Program-made: the position numbers and the translations under genes | NCBI GenBank assembly: GCA_030612585.1 | Contig: JAUWNP010000012.1 | Span: forward strand, 1-49,432 | Source: Anaerolineae bacterium | Lineage (GTDB): Bacteria > Chloroflexota > Anaerolineae > B4-G1 | Direction of reading: 5' to 3' | DNA: 49,432 nt | The notes under the pieces: model-generated | Databases searched by the model: none | The model's input: only the letters and a program-made list of their open reading frames with translations | What the model was told of the DNA's origin: nothing | Part shown: one piece after another, positions 16,790-24,854 of the stretch | Layout: each line of letters begins with the position of its first letter | How positions within the stretch are numbered: position 1 is the first letter of the stretch

Positions 16790-17826
16790 GCCTCCCCTCC
16801 CTGCCGGTGCATCACGCCCACCCGGACCAGCCCTTGGGCCACCGGTGACAGGTCGAGCCCGTTGACCCGCTCCACCTCCGCCAGTAGCGCCCGGTCCACC
16901 GCCTCAATACCCCGCAGCGCCCCACAGACCGCCCCGGCAATGGCTCCGATGGTGTCGGTGTCGCCGCCGATGTTGGCCGCGTAGCGCACCGCCCGCATCG
17001 GGTCGCCCTCCGCCAGCGACACCAGGCCAAAGGCGGTCGGAACGCTCTCTGTCACCGTCAGGTCCACGCCGACATAGTCGTAGAGCGCCCGCACGGCCTG
17101 TGCCTCGTTTTCGGCCTGGCGTACCAACCGCAGCGCCAACTCAAAACGCTTCTCCAGCGGCGGCGTCCAGACCCAAACGCCGAACTCGCGCCCGCGCACG
17201 GCTCCTTCCATCCCCGCTTCCAGCACCCCCTCGAGGGTGGCGTCCTCACGCATCGCCTCGGCCACGGCACAGGCCACGGCCACAGCGGCGGACAACGCCA
17301 GCGTGGTGCCGTGTGTGGGAAGGCTGGCCTCCACCGCGTCCGCCAGCGCGCCCTCGAAATCCCCGGCGCGGGCGATCCCGACGGGAGCGACACGCATCGC
17401 CGCGCCATTCGTCCTGCCCGCGCGGCCGGATTCGTGGGGGTCGGCGCCGGCCCGCAGCGATTCCAGCGCCTGTCGCGTGCTGGGGCCCAGGTAGAGCGCC
17501 AGATGCTCCCCCTGGGCGTCGGCCCAGTCCAACACGGCCTGCGCCATCGCACCCGCGCTCATCCGCCCGTCGCGCAGATAGACCCCGGCCAGCGCCAGCG
17601 CCTGTTCCGTGTCGTCGGTCACGCGGCCGGTGGGCAGCGCGCTATGAGGGTGCCAGGCCGGTGAAGCAACTAGCCCCTCCACCCACCCGTACTCAGCCGT
17701 GATCTGCTCCGGCGTCAGGAACTCGGTAGGACAGCCCATCGCGTCCCCCAACGCCAACCCGGCCAGGCAGCCGTGAGCCTTGTCCAATAACGAATGGCGA
17801 ATAACGAATGGCGAATAGTGAATCAC
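16786..17826 (-). CDS. ADP-ribosylglycohydrolase family protein
   Basis: The 346-residue protein has all hallmarks of the all-alpha ADP-ribosylglycohydrolase family: GLALGDAMG near residue 23, the Mg-binding TDDTE near 70 and GGDTDTIGAIAGA near 290. In this setting, with a sugar importer, isomerase and FGGY kinase, it probably cleaves an N- or O-glycosidic bond of an imported riboside or related nucleoside rather than ADP-ribosylated protein; that is an inference from context. The first 13 residues (GTG start, IHYSPFVIRHS) are encoded by an ATTCGCCATTCG repeat, so the start is uncertain and a TTG about 12 codons later is possible. Confidence 0.85.
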   Translation of the reverse strand: MIHYSPFVIRHSLLDKAHGCLAGLALGDAMGCPTEFLTPEQITAEYGWVEGLVASPAWHPHSALPTGRVTDDTEQALALAGVYLRDGRMSAGAMAQAVLDWADAQGEHLALYLGPSTRQALESLRAGADPHESGRAGRTNGAAMRVAPVGIARAGDFEGALADAVEASLPTHGTTLALSAAVAVACAVAEAMREDATLEGVLEAGMEGAVRGREFGVWVWTPPLEKRFELALRLVRQAENEAQAVRALYDYVGVDLTVTESVPTAFGLVSLAEGDPMRAVRYAANIGGDTDTIGAIAGAVCGALRGIEAVDRALLAEVERVNGLDLSPVAQGLVRVGVMHRQGGEA

Positions 17827-17871
17827 GTCTCACTCCTCACATTTCACGTTTGACATTTCACGTTTCACGTC
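17786..17871. repeat. Short-period repeats (GAATGGCGAATAA; TTTCACGTTTCACG)
   Basis: Two different unit families abut: ATTCGCCATTCGTT-like units covering the start of the ADP-ribosylglycohydrolase gene, then TTTCACGTTTGACA-like units up to the regulator stop codon. The second family recurs at about 18,838-18,865 and 22,288-22,308. Confidence 0.75.
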
Positions 17872-18831
17872 CTACGCTTCACTCCCGTGCTTCTCCAACA
17901 CCGCCTGGGCGGTGACAGTATCGGTGATCAGGACATTCAGGTAACCACCGCGCAACGCACCCAGGATGGCGGCCGCCTTCTCCTTCCCCCCGGCGACGCC
18001 GACCACGTGATCCAGCGCCCTCAGTCGTTCCAGCGATATGCCGATGACCCCCGACTCCGGGATGCACTGTTCCCCCTGGATGTTAAAGAGGCGCCCGCAC
18101 AGGTCGCCCACTGCTTTCCGTTCCTCCAACACCTGTAGCAGCGTCTCGTCCATGTACTCGGCAAAGAACATGGAGGATTGGCGTTGAGAAGCGAAGTAAC
18201 CGATGCCGAGCATGGCCATGTCCAGGCTATCCCAGGTCTCCATCACTATCTTCATATCCGGATGGCAGAGCAACGCGTCCCGGGCCTGGGGCTCGCCGAC
18301 GAATGCCGGAGCGTAGAGCGCCTGCCAGGTGCCGCCAAAGGCCTCCGCCCGCCCCCGCGCCAGGTCATTCACCTGGAAGGAGGCAGGCACTTGGCCCATG
18401 CTGCCAATGAGAGGGCATACCTGAATGGCAGCGCGCGGTTCGACGCCCAACGCCTCGACGACAGCGTGCAGCGTGCGCCCCCAGCCGATGCCTACCTGAA
18501 GGCCATCGTTCAGGACACGTCGCAGGTACTCTGCCGCCGCCAGACCGATACGCCGCCGCAGCGACTCCCCGCTCAGCCCTTCCCCGATCGTGACCATCGC
18601 CTGGTGCAGCCCGAATGTCTCCACCAGCCGGGTTTCCACCTCCTCGAGAGTGGCGAAGGGGTCCGCGATGGTGACGCGGACGATGCCCTCCGCCCGGGCT
18701 CGGGCCAACAATCGGGAGATCTGTGGGCGGGAAATGCCCAGTTCATCGGCAACCTGCTGCTGAGTCAGGCCATCCTCGTAATAGAGATGGGCGACCCGCA
18801 GTATCATCTGTAACTCTCGCCGTGTATTCAT
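17872..18831 (-). CDS. SorC/DeoR-type sugar-binding transcriptional regulator
   Basis: The 319-residue SorC-family regulator has an N-terminal helix-turn-helix (LTQQQVADELGISRPQISRL at about residues 21-40). A large sugar-phosphate-binding domain follows, with the phosphate-site segment GEGLSGESLRRRIGLAAAEY and GIGWGRTLHAV. Proteins of this family control adjacent sugar operons in response to a phosphorylated intermediate, here probably the product of the FGGY kinase. The start at 18831 is chosen because the helix-turn-helix homology begins shortly after; no clear ribosome-binding site is seen and it starts 1 base after the kinase stop codon, consistent with coupling. Confidence 0.9.
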   Translation of the reverse strand: MNTRRELQMILRVAHLYYEDGLTQQQVADELGISRPQISRLLARARAEGIVRVTIADPFATLEEVETRLVETFGLHQAMVTIGEGLSGESLRRRIGLAAAEYLRRVLNDGLQVGIGWGRTLHAVVEALGVEPRAAIQVCPLIGSMGQVPASFQVNDLARGRAEAFGGTWQALYAPAFVGEPQARDALLCHPDMKIVMETWDSLDMAMLGIGYFASQRQSSMFFAEYMDETLLQVLEERKAVGDLCGRLFNIQGEQCIPESGVIGISLERLRALDHVVGVAGGKEKAAAILGALRGGYLNVLITDTVTAQAVLEKHGSEA

Positions 18832-18832
18832 C

Positions 18833-20389
18833 TTAATGTGAAATGTGACGCGTGAAACGTGATAGGTCGTCCAACCGCGAAAAGATCGAGTGCAGCGCAG
18901 GGTACAACTGACGCCACGCGGCAAACAACTCGTCGTAGCGAGAAACGTGAGCGGGGATGGGGTCGAAAATACCTCCAACCCGCACCATCGCTCCGGCCGC
19001 CTCGTCAAGGTTCTGGAAAAACCCGACGCCGATGGCAGCCAGTAAGGCCGCGCCCAGGCAGGCGGCGTCGGGGACTGCCACCCGTTGCACCGGCAGGCCG
19101 GTGACGTCCGCCTTGACCTGGTTCCAGAAAGCAGAGGCCGACCCGCCGCCGGAGACACGCAGCACGTCCGGGGCAATCCCTGCCGCCGCCTGGCAGCGCT
19201 CTAGCAGATCACGCACGGCGAAGGCTACCCCCTCGTAGACGGCGCGGGCGCAGTGGGCGCGGGCGTGGCGACCTGTCAGCCCAACGAAGGCCCCTCGCGC
19301 TGTTGGGTCCCAGACAGGCGCTCGCTCGCCCTGGAGGTAGGGCAGGAACAGCAGCCCACCCGCCCCCGGCGCGACGGCGGACGCCTCCGCCTCCAGCAGC
19401 CCAAAGTCCGGCCGTTCCTGGCCATAGAAGCAGCGCGCCAGCCACACGAGTGCCGCGCCACCCGCCTGCATCGGCCCGCCGACCCAGTAGAGGTGCGGTG
19501 ACCGCGCCCCTGCGGCCAGCGGCGCGCTGGCGACGCCATCTCCGTCCACCGGCCGCTCCGTAACCAGCGCCACCACCTCCGAAGTGCCCGTCACGTCCAC
19601 TGCGCAGCCCGGCGCGATCCCCCCGCAGCCGATGATCTCGCACCAGGCGTCTACCGTGCCGATGACGACAGGGATGCCTGGCCGCAGCCCGGTGGCGGCT
19701 GCGGCATCTGGTGTCACGTGTCCCGCAAGATCGGTCGGATCCAGCACGGGCGGCATCTTCTCCGGCTCCACGCCCAGCAGGGCCAGGAACTCGGCGGCGT
19801 ACCGGCCCGCTTGGGGATTGTACAGGCAAAAGGCGCTGTTGATGTCCGTGGTGGCCCGGCCGGTCAGCCGCAGGGCAACAAAGTCCTTCGGCTGGACGAT
19901 AGCGGCGCAGCGGGCCCAATCGTCGGGCCGGTGGGCCTTCAGCCACAGGAGCCGCGCCGGTGGCTGGCTCACGCCGGTGACGAAAGTGCAGCCCGTCCAG
20001 GCATGGGCCTGCTCCGGCGTGATACGCTCCGCCAGCCAGTCGGCCTCGGCGGTAGCCCGGCGGTCGCTCCAGACGATGGCCCGGCCCAGGGGTGTGCCGC
20101 CGGCGGCGACGAGTACCTGGCTGGGAGCCTGACCGCTCAACCCCACGGCGGCCACGCGGCCGGCGTCCACCTCCGCCAGCGTCTCCCGCAGCGCTTCGCA
20201 GGTTGCCGCCCACCACTCCCCCGGCTCCTGTTCAGCCCAGCCGGGGCGCGGCGTGTACAGCGAGTAGGCCCGGCGTGCCCGGCACAGCAGGCGCCCCCCC
20301 GTGTCGAACAGCCCGACCTTGACCGCCGACGTGCCCAGGTCGAGGCCGAGAAACAATCGCTTGTCACTTTCGGCTTTACGTGTTATCAT
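18833..20389 (-). CDS. xylB: FGGY-family carbohydrate kinase (xylulokinase-like)
   Basis: The 518-residue FGGY kinase has phosphate-1 motif GLDLGTSAVKVGLFD at about residues 14-28, the substrate-binding W-A-EQ region (RPGWAEQEPGEWW) and the C-terminal ATP-site segment RVSGGGSASAFWNQ. Closest by motif to xylulokinase/gluconokinase; the true sugar is unknown. It is the promoter-proximal gene of the sugar operon. The ATG at 20389 is preferred, with a TTG three codons earlier possible; no ribosome-binding site is obvious. The C-terminus (RFTRHISH) is encoded by a TTTCACGTTTCAC-type repeat. The start is only 21 bases from the divergent antitoxin gene. Confidence 0.88.
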   Translation of the reverse strand: MITRKAESDKRLFLGLDLGTSAVKVGLFDTGGRLLCRARRAYSLYTPRPGWAEQEPGEWWAATCEALRETLAEVDAGRVAAVGLSGQAPSQVLVAAGGTPLGRAIVWSDRRATAEADWLAERITPEQAHAWTGCTFVTGVSQPPARLLWLKAHRPDDWARCAAIVQPKDFVALRLTGRATTDINSAFCLYNPQAGRYAAEFLALLGVEPEKMPPVLDPTDLAGHVTPDAAAATGLRPGIPVVIGTVDAWCEIIGCGGIAPGCAVDVTGTSEVVALVTERPVDGDGVASAPLAAGARSPHLYWVGGPMQAGGAALVWLARCFYGQERPDFGLLEAEASAVAPGAGGLLFLPYLQGERAPVWDPTARGAFVGLTGRHARAHCARAVYEGVAFAVRDLLERCQAAAGIAPDVLRVSGGGSASAFWNQVKADVTGLPVQRVAVPDAACLGAALLAAIGVGFFQNLDEAAGAMVRVGGIFDPIPAHVSRYDELFAAWRQLYPALHSIFSRLDDLSRFTRHISH

Positions 20390-20410
20390 CTTTTTCAAGG
20401 AGACACTGCA

Positions 20411-20833
20411 ATGGATACTCTCACCCTTATCCTGCCGCCGGAAACCTACCGACGACTAAAGAAAAAGGCCAAACAAGCCGGACAGCCGCCCGAAATACTG
20501 GCCCAGGAATTGTTGACCAGGCAACTGTCGCGGCTGGCCGAAAAAACCGAGCATGAGACAACTTCCCATGTCCTGCACGAGGCCAGCCCACAAATCGGCT
20601 ATAGACCACATGTCCGGCCTGCGTCCGCTGTCCGGCCAGACGCAGAGACAGAGCGCGAGAAGTTGACCTGCCTTCTGCGCGAGGCCGGGATGCTGAGCGA
20701 GATTGGTCCCCGTATGCGCCGACTGGTTGAGACAACCCCAGTGAAACACAATGAAGTCGTCGCCATTCTATCCCGCACCGGGGGAAAGCCGCTCAGCGAG
20801 ATCATCCTGGAGCAGCGAGGCCTCAAGGAATGA
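20411..20833 (+). CDS. VapB-like antitoxin candidate (140 aa)
   Basis: The 140-residue protein has an N-terminal ribbon-helix-helix-like segment (MDTLTLILPPETYRRLKKKA), then a helical AQELLTRQL stretch and a long charged C-terminal part. Position and size relation point to the antitoxin of the PIN-domain toxin gene it overlaps by four bases (ATGA). It is longer than most VapB proteins; the extra C-terminal half (TERE...LEQRGLKE) may wrap the toxin. AAGGAGA lies 7 bases before the ATG. The promoter must overlap the divergent xylB start. Confidence 0.7.
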   Translation: MDTLTLILPPETYRRLKKKAKQAGQPPEILAQELLTRQLSRLAEKTEHETTSHVLHEASPQIGYRPHVRPASAVRPDAETEREKLTCLLREAGMLSEIGPRMRRLVETTPVKHNEVVAILSRTGGKPLSEIILEQRGLKE

Positions 20834-21297
20834 CCACGTTTTACTTCGACGCCAGTGCCCTGGTCAAGCGGTACAGCCCCGAAATCGGTACAATTTGGGT
20901 GCAATCCCTGATGGCCACCAGCGCAGGGCACAGCGTGCTGACGGCAGAATTCACGCTGGCCGAAGTCGCAGCGGCGATCTCTGCCAAACAGCGGGCTCCC
21001 CGTGGCATCACGCTGGAAGAACGCGACCTCATTCTGGCCTGCTTTGGCCTCCACTGCCAGCGTGAATATCATCTGCTGCCCGTAGATCGGCTTATAGTTG
21101 ACCTCGCTGTTGAATTGACCAAACATCATCGCTTGCGGGGCTACGATGCGATTCGCCTGGCCGCTGCCCTGACGGTCAATAGCCGACTGCATGCCTGGGG
21201 GTTGCAACCCCTTATCTTTGTTGCTGCTGACAACGATCTCTTGAAAGCCGCCCGCGCTGAAGGGCTGGCGACCGAGAATCCTAACGACCATCCGTAG
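20830..21297 (+). CDS. PIN-domain ribonuclease toxin (VapC-like)
   Basis: The 155-residue PIN-domain protein keeps the acidic active site: Asp7 in YFDASALVKRY, Glu40 in TAEFTLAE, Asp106 in RGYDAIRLAAA and Asp134/Asp136 near the C-terminus. Such toxins cleave tRNA or rRNA until bound by their antitoxin. The overlap with the preceding gene implies co-translation. The protein ends in a short Asn/Asp/His-Pro tail. Confidence 0.85.
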   Translation: MTTFYFDASALVKRYSPEIGTIWVQSLMATSAGHSVLTAEFTLAEVAAAISAKQRAPRGITLEERDLILACFGLHCQREYHLLPVDRLIVDLAVELTKHHRLRGYDAIRLAAALTVNSRLHAWGLQPLIFVAADNDLLKAARAEGLATENPNDHP

Positions 21298-21337
21298 GTC
21301 CCTCCAGTTTTCCCAGCGCTTCATACATTGCTTATCC

Positions 21338-22303
21338 TCATATTCTTTCCATCTTGCTTGCCTCGCGCCCTTTCCACTGAACGGCACTCACGCCCAGAAT
21401 GAGCACGACTATTCCGATCAACTGAGCAGGGACCACCTGCTCGTGCAGGAACAGAGTGGCCAGGAGCACTGTCCCCAATGGTGACAGGTTGAGCAGGACA
21501 TTCATCTCCAGAGCCGTCAGCGTCTGCAGGGCATGGTTGTACAGCAGATAGGCCAGGGCGGTGTTGATCACTGCCAGCCAAAGGACGATGGCCCAACCCG
21601 CCAGCCCTGGCTCGGTCAGAGACTGGCCAGAGTTGGGCAGCCCTTCTACGACGAGAGCCAGAAGCAGAAGAAGTCCTCCGCCAAAACCCAGCGGGATACC
21701 GGTCAGAGCGACAATCTGCACCTGCTGTGCCTTTGCCACCTCTCGCCCCAGGACGCCAAAAACGGCGAAGGCCAAAAGGCCAATTCCCACGACGCCCACA
21801 GCCAGTGGCTCCCCAGCGCTCATACCGGATGAGAAGAATGTCCACCCGCCTCCTATGGTCACCAGAAGCCCCACGACCTGCCACCAGGTCGGTATTTCCT
21901 TCAAGCGCACGATCCCCAGGAAGAGAATCGGGATCGGGACCAGGGTGAGAAGGAAAGAGCCAGTAGTGGCCGACAGGTATTGTAACCCCCAGAACAGAGT
22001 GCCGTTACCGATGGCATAGGCGCACAGGCCGATGAGTAAGAGGCGGCCCCAATACCCCGGAGCCGGGTCGCGCTTCAGTCCCCCACGACGGGCCATCAGG
22101 GGCAGGAGCAACAGGAAAGCGGTAAAGTAGCGCAGGCCGGCCAGAGTCAACGGCCTCAGGTAAGCCAGTCCCATCTTGACGACGACGAAAGACGAGGCCC
22201 AGATAATGCAGACCAGGAGCCCTTCGCCAATGGCTAGCAGACGCTTGGAGATTGGAGACTGGAAATTAGAACCCGGAATCACGTTTCGCGCCTCACGTTT
22301 CAC
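21338..22303 (-). CDS. EamA/DMT-superfamily transporter
   Basis: The 321-residue protein has ten hydrophobic helices arranged as two EamA repeats (IIWASSFVVVKMGL...; AVFGVLGREVAKA...). Homologues export metabolites or amino acids. The GTG at 22303 overlaps the alcohol dehydrogenase stop by four bases. The first 20 residues (MKREARNVIPGSNFQSPISK) derive from a TTTCACG/TTGGAGACTGG repeat patch, so the native start may be a little downstream. Confidence 0.85.
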   Translation of the reverse strand: MKREARNVIPGSNFQSPISKRLLAIGEGLLVCIIWASSFVVVKMGLAYLRPLTLAGLRYFTAFLLLLPLMARRGGLKRDPAPGYWGRLLLIGLCAYAIGNGTLFWGLQYLSATTGSFLLTLVPIPILFLGIVRLKEIPTWWQVVGLLVTIGGGWTFFSSGMSAGEPLAVGVVGIGLLAFAVFGVLGREVAKAQQVQIVALTGIPLGFGGGLLLLLALVVEGLPNSGQSLTEPGLAGWAIVLWLAVINTALAYLLYNHALQTLTALEMNVLLNLSPLGTVLLATLFLHEQVVPAQLIGIVVLILGVSAVQWKGREASKMERI

Positions 22304-23352
22304 GCCTCGAACACGACGACAGCCTTCAACCCCACCTGGTTCATGGCGTAGGCGACCGCCTCCGGAGCCTCCCCGAAGGGGAACGTGGCCGTCACCAGCG
22401 GCGCAAAGTCCACCTGCCCGCTCGCCAGCAACCGCAACGCCTGGGCCACGTGATATGGCCCCACGCCGAAGGAGCCAGTGATGTGGATTTGCCCGTAGTG
22501 AACCTGCCGTAGATCGAGGGGGATGGTCGTACCCTCCGGCACGCCAGCGAAGGCGTTGAGCACACCCCCGCGTCGCAGCGCGCCCAGCCCAGCCTCCACC
22601 GCCTCCGCGCTGGAGACGGCGGCGAGAACCACGTCCGCTCCCCGATCCTCCGTCAGAAAAGCAACGCGCTCACGCAGATCCTCCTCGCCGACGTGGATCA
22701 CCGCGTCGGCGTAGTGCTCCTCGGCCACGGTCAATCGGTGGGGTGCGAGCCCGGCGACGATCACCAGACCAGCGCCGTAGGCGCGGGCCACGGCTGCGCA
22801 GAGAAGCCCCATCGGCCCATCGCCCACCACCAGCACCGCGTCGCCCGCCGCCACGCTGCAATCCTCGACCCCCTGGACGCAGCAGCCGACCGGCTCGGCC
22901 AGCGCAGCGATTGGGATGGGCAACCCTCCTTCGACAAGCTCAGGACCCCGCTCTGGCAGAGAAAAGAGCCCCCGTTCGGCTAGCGGGCGGGGGATGCGCA
23001 CCCGCTCGGCCAAGCCGCCCGGCCTCAGGCTGTTCTCAAAGAGATGCGGGCACAGGGTCGGCTGGCCGTGGAGGCAGTAGTAGCAAGAGCCGCAGGGCAG
23101 GTAGGGCGCGGCCGCCACCCGGTCGCCGACCTGCCACCGCGCCCCCTCGCCCACCGCCACCACCTCGCCCACCAGTTCGTGCCCCAGCGCGTAATGCGGG
23201 CCGCCGGTGTAGCCCACCCGCACAAATTTCACGTCGGTCGTGCAGATGCCGCAGGCCAGCGGGCGCAACAGCACCTCCCCCGGCCCGATGGCCGGTTCGT
23301 CCATCTCCATCCACTCCGCCCGTCCGGGCTGTCCTGCGACGAGGGCTTTCAC
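22300..23352 (-). CDS. Zinc-dependent alcohol dehydrogenase (MDR family)
   Basis: The 350-residue medium-chain dehydrogenase has catalytic zinc ligands in ACGICTTD and GHELVGE, structural zinc cysteines in CGSCYYCLHGQPTLC and a Rossmann segment (VLVVGDGPMGLLCAA). Sorbitol- or threonine-dehydrogenase-like sugar alcohol oxidation is plausible; the substrate is unknown. The GTG start at 23352 has AGGAGG six bases upstream and overlaps the preceding gene's stop (GTGA). Residues encoded around 22924-22948 (RGPELVEGGL) come from an inserted repeat between the zinc lobe and the catalytic core. Confidence 0.9.
   Translation of the reverse strand: MKALVAGQPGRAEWMEMDEPAIGPGEVLLRPLACGICTTDVKFVRVGYTGGPHYALGHELVGEVVAVGEGARWQVGDRVAAAPYLPCGSCYYCLHGQPTLCPHLFENSLRPGGLAERVRIPRPLAERGLFSLPERGPELVEGGLPIPIAALAEPVGCCVQGVEDCSVAAGDAVLVVGDGPMGLLCAAVARAYGAGLVIVAGLAPHRLTVAEEHYADAVIHVGEEDLRERVAFLTEDRGADVVLAAVSSAEAVEAGLGALRRGGVLNAFAGVPEGTTIPLDLRQVHYGQIHITGSFGVGPYHVAQALRLLASGQVDFAPLVTATFPFGEAPEAVAYAMNQVGLKAVVVFEA
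22924..22948. repeat. CCTTCGACAAGCTCAGG dispersed repeat inside the dehydrogenase gene
   Basis: The CCTTCGACAAGCTCAGG core is, to my knowledge, a common dispersed repeat in unrelated bacterial genomes; read on the minus strand it gives PELVEG. Here it adds a few residues in frame. Confidence 0.7.
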
Positions 23353-23669
23353 AGAGCACCTCCTTCTGTACACCAATCAGTAGCCTGAGTCAGCGCCTCG
23401 CACCAGCCCGTCTTGGCCACGAAACCAAGTCGTGCAAAACGGTCACCATTCATGGAGAGTGGCTGACTTAAGGCTTGCGCTTGTGCTCGTGTGAGACCTT
23501 CCCGATTTGCAAGTTCAGCCAATGCAGCAACTACCCAAGCAATCACGTATGGCAATCGTGTTTCCTTGGTGCAGTTCGCCCCTGCGCCAATAGATCGCAA
23601 AAGCGTGCCGTTGGTGATGGTTTCGCCCAATACGTTGTATGTGTTACCGCGCGTCTCCAACTCATCCAT
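23349..23669 (-). CDS. Small hypothetical protein (106 aa)
   Basis: I do not recognise this 106-residue frame. It begins MDELETRGNTYNVLGETITN, has one Ala/Leu-rich helix (VIAWVVAALAELANREGLT) and ends CEALTQATDWCTEGGAL. Its stop overlaps the dehydrogenase GTG by four bases, and its last codons contain that gene's ribosome-binding site, which favours a real coupled gene. A weak AGGTGG precedes the ATG. The first 20 residues overlap nothing else. It could instead be the C-terminal remnant of a longer protein. Confidence 0.45.
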   Translation of the reverse strand: MDELETRGNTYNVLGETITNGTLLRSIGAGANCTKETRLPYVIAWVVAALAELANREGLTRAQAQALSQPLSMNGDRFARLGFVAKTGWCEALTQATDWCTEGGAL

Positions 23670-23689
23670 CCACCACACCCACCTGCTCG

Positions 23690-24775
23690 CTAATCTGGAC
23701 TCGCTTGAAAGTCCCTATAAGATCTTCGCATGAGAATGACCAGCACAGTAAGAATAGCCAGGAATATGCAGACCAGGCCTGACACCAGATAGACCTGGTA
23801 TTGCTTGGTCTGATTGAGGTAGGGTTCTATAATCCGGTTAATCTCCTCATCCTCGGCAACGGCAGAGGTCACATGAAGCAAGGACGCCTGGGCATCCTTA
23901 AGATGGAAACCATCTGGGCCCTTTTCTACGGTCAGATCGACCCTGCCCAACTCCTTGCCCCAACAGGAGGTCTTGGCTATGAGCGTGCCGTTGCGCATCA
24001 GGCCGTGCTCAAAGGCCACACTGTGCACGTGGGCAGCAAGCAGGATATCTATTCCTTCGACCTCGTCCACAATTTCATAGTCTCTCTCCAGCTTCTGATG
24101 GGTCATGACTACGACGACGTCGGCCTCTTCCCTCATCCGAGGGACGTACTCGCGGGCTGTCTGCAGTGTCTCTTTTATGTCGATGCCCGAGAACCCGTGA
24201 AGGGGCATAGTCAGCCCCAGGAATCCAATCCTCACTCCCTGCACCGACACGATGACATACGGTTCCATCTGAGAGGTCATCAGCAAGGCGCTTTCGGTGG
24301 GGTCCTCAGTGGGCACGATATTGGCCGCCAGATAGAGAAAGTCCGCCTGCGCTATCCTCTCGGCCAAAAGGTCTAACCCAAACTCGAAATCGTGGTTCCC
24401 CGGGACCGCCAGATCATACGCCATCTCGTTCATGATCTTGATCACAGGCTCGCCCCGGAAGTAGTTAGCCATCAGGTGTCGGTCCTCCATGATGGTATCA
24501 CCCGCATCCACCAGAAGGACGTTTTCCTCTTCCTGGCGCACCTCCTGAACGAGGGTGGAGATTCGGCTAAATCCTCCCACCATCTCCCCTTCTTCCTCAA
24601 AAGGCAGCATGATGCCGTGGAGGTCATTGGTATGTAATATGGTGAGAGAAACTTCATCCTGAGCCGACAGAGAGGGAACAAAACCAAGGACAAATATGAC
24701 GGCGACAAAGGCGGAAACTGCTCCAAGTTTCTTGAGAAGATCAGGAAAACCTTGCTTCCTGCGGATTGCTTTCAC
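23690..24775 (-). CDS. Membrane-anchored metallophosphatase, 5'-nucleotidase-like
   Basis: The 361-residue exported metallophosphoesterase has a signal peptide or anchor at about residues 17-38. Metal motifs are HTNDLHG (Asp51/His53), VDAGDT, GNHDFEFG, MTHQK and AAHVHS, the order of the UshA/5'-nucleotidase catalytic domain. It lacks the usual C-terminal nucleotide-binding domain and ends instead in a transmembrane helix (about 330-352) with a short basic tail. It probably faces outward and removes phosphate from nucleotides or sugar phosphates. GTG start; AGGAGG lies 6 bases upstream. Confidence 0.88.
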   Translation of the reverse strand: MKAIRRKQGFPDLLKKLGAVSAFVAVIFVLGFVPSLSAQDEVSLTILHTNDLHGIMLPFEEEGEMVGGFSRISTLVQEVRQEEENVLLVDAGDTIMEDRHLMANYFRGEPVIKIMNEMAYDLAVPGNHDFEFGLDLLAERIAQADFLYLAANIVPTEDPTESALLMTSQMEPYVIVSVQGVRIGFLGLTMPLHGFSGIDIKETLQTAREYVPRMREEADVVVVMTHQKLERDYEIVDEVEGIDILLAAHVHSVAFEHGLMRNGTLIAKTSCWGKELGRVDLTVEKGPDGFHLKDAQASLLHVTSAVAEDEEINRIIEPYLNQTKQYQVYLVSGLVCIFLAILTVLVILMRRSYRDFQASPD

Positions 24776-24854
24776 AGGATACCTCCTAGGGAGTCAGGTG
24801 ACAAGAATCGCTTGGCCTAGAACCACCTTGCGGCCATTAGTTCCGAAAGGACAC

